From the IMG/VR virus record IMGVR_UViG_3300046007_006030, positions 1 through 22,553 of that record: a stretch of DNA of 22,553 nt; one strand, given 5' to 3'. Source of the DNA: a virus. Each line of letters opens with the position of its first letter. Position 1 is the stretch's first letter. The position numbers and the translations under genes were made by a program. Below are positions 18,245-22,553 of the stretch, one piece after another. The notes under the pieces were generated by a model. It saw only the letters and a program-made list of their open reading frames with translations. It had not been told where the DNA came from and did not search any database.

Positions 18245-19102
18245 ATGAAATTTTTTACTAACTTACCAAAAAGAGCATATAATACTCCAATAGGAACAAT
18301 TAATCTTTGTGATTTTTATAGTTTTTATAATAAAAAATTAGATAATAAACGACAGATCACAACTGTTATTGATAATCAAACTACTTTAATCGAAACATCA
18401 TTATCTACATTTAATGATCCAGATTCATTGTGGGTTTTCTTACATTCAAATAATAAAATAAATCCCTTTGACTTAACTAAAGAAAATGCCACAACGTATA
18501 TTACAGAGAATGAAGTTAAAACATCATTTAACCCTGTAACGATTACATCAACTAGTTTTTCTCCTTCAGGTATTACATTTAATCCTCCAGCAGGAAGTAT
18601 CTTAACAGAATATGTTGGTGCAACATCTGGAAATCCATGGGAATACTCATATGTTGGTAATTTTAATTTAAATGGAAGTTTTGCTCTTGTAGAAAAATCA
18701 AATTCGTATAATACATCTGTCACAGTAAAACCAAGTTATGTGTCGTCAGGAGAAGAATTTATATATCCGTCTGCTTCTCCTGTAACTAATTTGACATTTT
18801 TATATAGTGGAGATACATATTTTTCTATTAAAAATAATGTCACTGCTAATCGTAGTATTAAATATACAGATAGTATAGAAAAACAATTTAGTTCTACAAA
18901 AGATAAAGAAATTATTACTAAAGGTGGTGGAGAAAAACTTGATACAATAGATAAATTTTTACCCGAAGCTCTAACAGGTAGTAATGACATTACATTAAAT
19001 CAAATTGTTACCAGTGAAACGAAACAAATTAATGTTATATCTTCTTTAGATTTACCTTCCTCATTATCTACTCTAGTGACACCTAAATATTCTGGTATAT
19101 GA
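18245..19102 (+). CDS. 53: gp53-like baseplate wedge protein (285 aa)
   Basis: The N-terminal part carries the gp53 pattern MKFFTNLPKRAYNTPIGTIN, then a LysM-like segment ending in DPDSLWVFLHSNNKINPFDL. The latter corresponds to T4 gp53 NPQLYWVLLMCNDNYDPYYG. In T4, gp53 joins wedges around the hub. The protein here is ~90 residues longer than T4 gp53 (196 aa), with Ser/Thr-rich beta-like extra sequence from about residue 100. Its stop overlaps the next start (ATGA), so the two are translationally coupled. Confidence 0.82.
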   Translation: MKFFTNLPKRAYNTPIGTINLCDFYSFYNKKLDNKRQITTVIDNQTTLIETSLSTFNDPDSLWVFLHSNNKINPFDLTKENATTYITENEVKTSFNPVTITSTSFSPSGITFNPPAGSILTEYVGATSGNPWEYSYVGNFNLNGSFALVEKSNSYNTSVTVKPSYVSSGEEFIYPSASPVTNLTFLYSGDTYFSIKNNVTANRSIKYTDSIEKQFSSTKDKEIITKGGGEKLDTIDKFLPEALTGSNDITLNQIVTSETKQINVISSLDLPSSLSTLVTPKYSGI

Positions 19103-21042
19103 ATCCTAAATCAAATCCTTTTAATTCCCCTTTAGTTGGGATATTTTTACAAAATAATGATGAAACAATATCATTAAACATATTAACAAATAATGAAGAA
19201 TGTGAATACCATAGACTAGAATTAACAGAAAGCATGTTTGATGCTTTTCCTTCTGGTGTCTTAATTGTTAGAGACAAAGGTGATTTTATTTCTAGAGTTA
19301 ATCAATATAATATCAATTATGTAAAATTTGTTTATGAGAGTGGTGGAACTGATACATTTAGATTTCACTCCGTTGCTAATTTAAATAATGCAGCATCTGC
19401 TACCGAAGAATCATATGTTTCTATGCAGTTTAGTAATCAATTTTACTTTTATTGTCAAGAAAATAGTTTAACTTCAGTTTTAAATAATCCAAAATCTAAA
19501 GTATTTCAAATAGATAAGTTTTTTGAAGAAATTATGTCAAGTGTTGGAGAGCCCTATCTACAAAAAATTTTTGCAAATAGACCAGTTCCCACAGATAACT
19601 ATGTTTGCTACAGACCTTTAAATCCTAAATTAGATGGTACTGAAGTAGCATCTGGTAATATTGCAGAATATTTAAATTATATTACTAACTATGCAGTTCC
19701 ATTAATTGGAGGTGTATATGCAGCTTATGCTGATAAACCAAGATATGTGTATTGGAGTAATTGGGGAAATTATATTACTTTAAAATATATATCTTCTGTT
19801 GATGAAGATAGAGATGGGAATGAGGCTTTAAATAATTATAATTTAAGATATGCAATTTATTCGGGTGATCAAGCACAACAACCCATGAATGGTAATATAT
19901 ATAAAAAAATATACAATTACAGTACTAATCAAGGTTTACAATTTATTACTAAACAATATTATTATGTTAGAAAAACTCCAAAAATTTTAGATATTCCAGG
20001 TGCTTCTGGTGGAAACACCTATAGTGAATTGGCATATCAATTTTTAGATGATGGTTCAAAATACAATATACAAATAGTTGGAAATACAGCAGGAATAAAT
20101 GCTTTTGCTAAAGGTGCCGAAGAATTAGAATATTCAGGAAGTTGGGGTTATCCAAACGATAATACTATACCTAATAGTTCATCTGTATCTACGCACATGT
20201 CACATCAATACGGTTTAGGAAAAAGTTATAATCAATTTAATCTTGCTGGGATTACAGGAGCATATGAATTTATTGATAACAGTGAAATGTGGAAAAATGT
20301 GTTTGATCTAACACCCATTGATCCATATTATCCTACTGTAATAGCAACACAAGCAAATCCAAGTTCTAGTAATTTACAAAAAGTATTAGATATAAAATAT
20401 AATTCTTTAGTTAAACTTGCTGGATCTACTGCAAACAATCAATTAGAATTAATAAGAAAAATAGAATTACAAAATTTTGTCATGTACTCGTTATGTTGTA
20501 TGGGTGAAGATTCTGATGATTCTTTTTTTGCCGTATTGACATCATATAATCAAAATACAGTAATAGATAGCCAAGCTTCCAATATTAAATGGGTTTATGG
20601 TTGGAATAAAATTAATTTTTCTCCTGTTACTCCTAGTTCTAATCCAAATCAAATATATTCAGATAAAGATGTAATGGAGTTATCTCATTGGGTATTAGAT
20701 GCAAATGTAAAATCTGCAGCAACGCCCGATGCTACTGGAGTTAATACTTTTGCAATCAACTTAAATGAATCAAACAATACTGTAGGTGGTCAAACTCCAA
20801 CGTATGCTCCTGGTTGGAATTCTCCACCATCTGGATTTTCTTATAGACCTATTGGATTAAAATCTACTCAAGTAGTCAATGCTACTGGTACAATAAATCA
20901 TGTTGTAAAAATGTATAAAAAATCATGGAAAAATGTTTTTAATACATCTGGAATAACATTATCTAATTGGAATTCATCATACGATAATAAATATTTGTAT
21001 TATTTTACTGCAGAAAACGTTTTAGATGGAACCTGTCCATAA
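19099..21042 (+). CDS. large baseplate hub-like protein, gp27 N-terminal-like (647 aa)
   Basis: Residues 10-130 follow the layout of the first hub barrel of T4 gp27: LTESMFDAFPSGVLIVRDKG, then NYVKFVYESGGTDTFRF and QFYFYCQENSL. T4 gp27 has [20 protein letters not shown] at the matching place. Later, around residues 205-225 (YAAYADKPRYVYWSNWGNYI), the protein recalls the gp27 segment VGSDKFVFVWQDIMG. The remainder (230-647) is Asn/Ser/Tyr-rich and has no counterpart I recognise. No gp5-type lysozyme motif is seen. It probably forms the ring around the tail spike together with the next gene. Function by analogy only. Confidence 0.6.
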   Translation: MNPKSNPFNSPLVGIFLQNNDETISLNILTNNEECEYHRLELTESMFDAFPSGVLIVRDKGDFISRVNQYNINYVKFVYESGGTDTFRFHSVANLNNAASATEESYVSMQFSNQFYFYCQENSLTSVLNNPKSKVFQIDKFFEEIMSSVGEPYLQKIFANRPVPTDNYVCYRPLNPKLDGTEVASGNIAEYLNYITNYAVPLIGGVYAAYADKPRYVYWSNWGNYITLKYISSVDEDRDGNEALNNYNLRYAIYSGDQAQQPMNGNIYKKIYNYSTNQGLQFITKQYYYVRKTPKILDIPGASGGNTYSELAYQFLDDGSKYNIQIVGNTAGINAFAKGAEELEYSGSWGYPNDNTIPNSSSVSTHMSHQYGLGKSYNQFNLAGITGAYEFIDNSEMWKNVFDLTPIDPYYPTVIATQANPSSSNLQKVLDIKYNSLVKLAGSTANNQLELIRKIELQNFVMYSLCCMGEDSDDSFFAVLTSYNQNTVIDSQASNIKWVYGWNKINFSPVTPSSNPNQIYSDKDVMELSHWVLDANVKSAATPDATGVNTFAINLNESNNTVGGQTPTYAPGWNSPPSGFSYRPIGLKSTQVVNATGTINHVVKMYKKSWKNVFNTSGITLSNWNSSYDNKYLYYFTAENVLDGTCP

Positions 21043-21051
21043 TATTATATT

Positions 21052-21759
21052 ATGTCAAATACAAATCAAATAAAAATTTATCCGTATACTATTGCAAAAC
21101 ATGCAATTACTCCTGTAACTTCACGGGATAGTTACGAATGTGCAAATTCGGAAATAACTCGTGGTTTAACATCTTCTCCAGATTCTTTACAGGGGTGTTT
21201 TGATTCATTCCCAGCAATTAAAAAAATTGCAGAAGGTTTGGATGTTTTACCATCAAATTTATGGACAGGATCTACAGGAAGTGTTCCTCCAAAAGGAATA
21301 TTGGTTATAAGAGATTTGTTAACTGGATTAACAGGAGGAGAATGTGACGAGGTTCAATCATCTTTGGGTCCTTCTTGGTTGGGTTGTTTATGGGGAACAC
21401 CAGAAGCACCTTTTAGTTGTGTTTGTCCAGAGGTTGGTGACAATTACGCTGCATATTTAAAACACAGATTAAATGTTGCAACTTTTTGGAAAACTTCTGT
21501 TAAAGTTCCTGTAGATAGAAGAGAATTTTTAGATGGTTTAAAATACCAAACAAAAATAGATTTAACGGTTGCAGGTGATTATAATATTAGACCAGGGTTT
21601 ATAATTGAACTTTTAGTCGATCACCCAACTAGAACCCCTATCAATACTGGTAAGTCAATCTTTTCGGGGTTATATATGATAATTTCTGTTAAACATATCT
21701 TAAATAGTGGTGGAACACATGAAACCGCTTTAACTGTAACTCAGATTCCTGATAAATAA
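21052..21759 (+). CDS. baseplate hub-like protein, gp27 C-terminal-like (235 aa)
   Basis: The C-terminal half has the layout of the last barrel of T4 gp27: IDLTVAGDYNIRPGFIIELL, then FSGLYMIISVKHILNSGGTH and ETALTVTQI. T4 gp27 has [38 protein letters not shown] and LYMFTNAT in the same order. The N-terminal half contains several Cys (ECANSE, GECDE, GCLWG, CVCPEV) and Gly/Pro turns. It directly follows the 647-residue hub-like gene, suggesting that a single gp27 has been split in this lineage. It could also be an independent wedge or spike adaptor. Confidence 0.6.
   Translation: MSNTNQIKIYPYTIAKHAITPVTSRDSYECANSEITRGLTSSPDSLQGCFDSFPAIKKIAEGLDVLPSNLWTGSTGSVPPKGILVIRDLLTGLTGGECDEVQSSLGPSWLGCLWGTPEAPFSCVCPEVGDNYAAYLKHRLNVATFWKTSVKVPVDRREFLDGLKYQTKIDLTVAGDYNIRPGFIIELLVDHPTRTPINTGKSIFSGLYMIISVKHILNSGGTHETALTVTQIPDK
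21751..21758 (+). promoter_or_regulatory. possible internal late promoter
   Basis: GATAAATA overlaps the stop codon of the preceding gene and lies 6 nt before the ATG of gp25 at 21765. It may simply reflect the D-K-stop codons, so confidence is low. Confidence 0.35.
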
Positions 21760-21764
21760 TTTTA

Positions 21765-22145
21765 ATGCAGAACACAGATTTTTCAATACTCCTTGAAAAA
21801 ATACCATCTACTAATAGTAATACGGATATTGCTATGGTAAGTGGGTACAATAGTATTGTACAAAAAATATCCCATTTGTTTAATACAAATAAAGGAGAAC
21901 TAACATCTGATAAAAATTTTGGTTCAGATTATTATGTTTATATATTTGATCCAATTAGTAATAAATCTTTATTAGAAAATACCATGTCACACTATATTCA
22001 AGCATCAATTCAGGGTGTCACAGATGTTACTGTAGAGTTATTTTCATATACTCAAAGTATATTACAGTTTAAAGTTAAATTTGGTTATTTTGATGGAATA
22101 AAATTACAAAGCAATATTTATTGCAATATTGAGGTAAATCTATAA
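21765..22145 (+). CDS. 25: gp25-like baseplate wedge protein (126 aa)
   Basis: gp25 forms the inner wedge and starts the sheath in contractile tails. The gp25-like fold is readable: VSGYNSIVQKISHLFNTNKG, then ELTSDKNFGSDYYVYIFDP (the family has a G-E-x-x-x-D-P-x-F-G motif here), a helix LLENTMSHYIQASIQG and C-terminal strands ending IYCNIEVNL. The length is normal (T4 gp25 132 aa). It overlaps the gp6 start by one base (TAATG). Confidence 0.88.
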   Translation: MQNTDFSILLEKIPSTNSNTDIAMVSGYNSIVQKISHLFNTNKGELTSDKNFGSDYYVYIFDPISNKSLLENTMSHYIQASIQGVTDVTVELFSYTQSILQFKVKFGYFDGIKLQSNIYCNIEVNL

Positions 22146-22553
22146 TGGCGTATAATACAAAAGATCTGAATGTTTCTTCTTTAGACTTTACTGATATAGT
22201 AAATTCTTTAACCCGTTTCTTGTCAGCACAGCCAAGTTTATCCGGTATTGATTTTAAGAATTCATCAAGTGCAGCCAATATGTTTATTAATATATTAGCT
22301 ACAGCTACTGCATATAATGGTGCATATAGTTATTTTGGATTTAATGAATCATTTAAGGTTTCTGCACAAAACTTAGAATCTTTTTCTGGATTGGCTGCAA
22401 ATGAATCTATTGTATTACCATTTACTCAATCAGCTACCACAGATATAACATTAGAAGCCTCCGCAGTTATTCCTGCTTATACTTCATTTACATCACAAGC
22501 AATAGATGGAACTAATATATTATTTTTTAATATTCAAGATATTGCTATAGGCT
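22145..22553 (+). CDS. 6: gp6-like baseplate wedge protein, 5' part only
   Basis: 136 residues are visible before the window ends. The N-terminus (LDFTDIVNSLTRFLSAQPSL, DFKNSSSAANMFINILATAT, FGFNESFKVSAQ) fits the gp6/gpJ family N-terminal pattern seen after gp25 in many T4-like and P2-like phages. gp6 dimers form the continuous ring of the baseplate and drive its change of shape. The gp25-gp6 order matches cyanophage-like genomes and P2 W-J order. Confidence 0.85.
   Translation, partial: MAYNTKDLNVSSLDFTDIVNSLTRFLSAQPSLSGIDFKNSSSAANMFINILATATAYNGAYSYFGFNESFKVSAQNLESFSGLAANESIVLPFTQSATTDITLEASAVIPAYTSFTSQAIDGTNILFFNIQDIAIG

Noticed and set aside
1-22553. tRNA genes, integrase, transposon or attachment site
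   Set aside because: I looked for clover-leaf-like segments, transposase or recombinase motifs and terminal inverted repeats and saw none convincing.

Overview
This window looks like part of the genome of a T4-like myovirus from an aquatic, cyanophage-like lineage, probably known only from metagenomes. The identifying genes are the T4 replication and late-transcription pair gp33/gp32 and a dense block of tail and baseplate genes: gp26, a gp54-like gene, gp4, gp48, gp53, a gp27-like hub, gp25 and the start of gp6. Most of the window is clearly AT-rich. The first ~1.4 kb and gp32 are visibly richer in GC. I see no tRNA, rRNA, CRISPR array, integrase or transposon.

Layout. (1) 1-1460: four small genes of unknown function, each behind a sigma70-type promoter. 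Three of these promoters are near-identical copies. (2) 1461-1749: non-coding DNA with a degenerate direct repeat of period 70. (3) 1750-5950: a late-promoter region encoding a family of proteins that share a short N-terminal helix followed by unrelated Pro/Trp/Asp-rich bodies, plus two proteins with T4-like capsid-targeting N-termini and a small membrane peptide. (4) 5971-6040: a 12-bp tandem repeat. (5) 6105-11556: accessory genes, including a deaminase-like protein, a cysteine-rich 448-residue protein, a HExxH metallopeptidase and a small HTH protein. (6) 11605-13804 (minus): two large putative virion appendage proteins. (7) 13884-15037: gp33 and gp32. (8) 15062-17390 (minus) and 17425-22553 (plus): a divergent baseplate/tail block.

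Regulation can be read directly. Early or middle genes carry TTGNNN-16/17-TANNNT promoters; late genes carry the T4 late box TATAAATA or close variants. In both classes the box often sits so close to the ATG (6-7 nt after the -10, 5 nt after the late box) that transcription should begin on or next to the start codon. Many phage mRNAs are therefore predicted to be leaderless, while other genes keep strong Shine-Dalgarno sites.

The strongest candidate for a previously undescribed mechanism is at the 3' end of the gp26-like gene (15723-15759, minus). A T7 slippery heptamer in the correct frame, a 6-nt spacer and a perfect 9-bp hairpin containing the zero-frame stop codon precede a 67-codon open -1 extension. 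The extension stops exactly at the ATG of the next gene. This predicts a programmed -1 frameshift in a T4-type baseplate hub assembly gene, resembling the G/GT tail chaperones of other phages.
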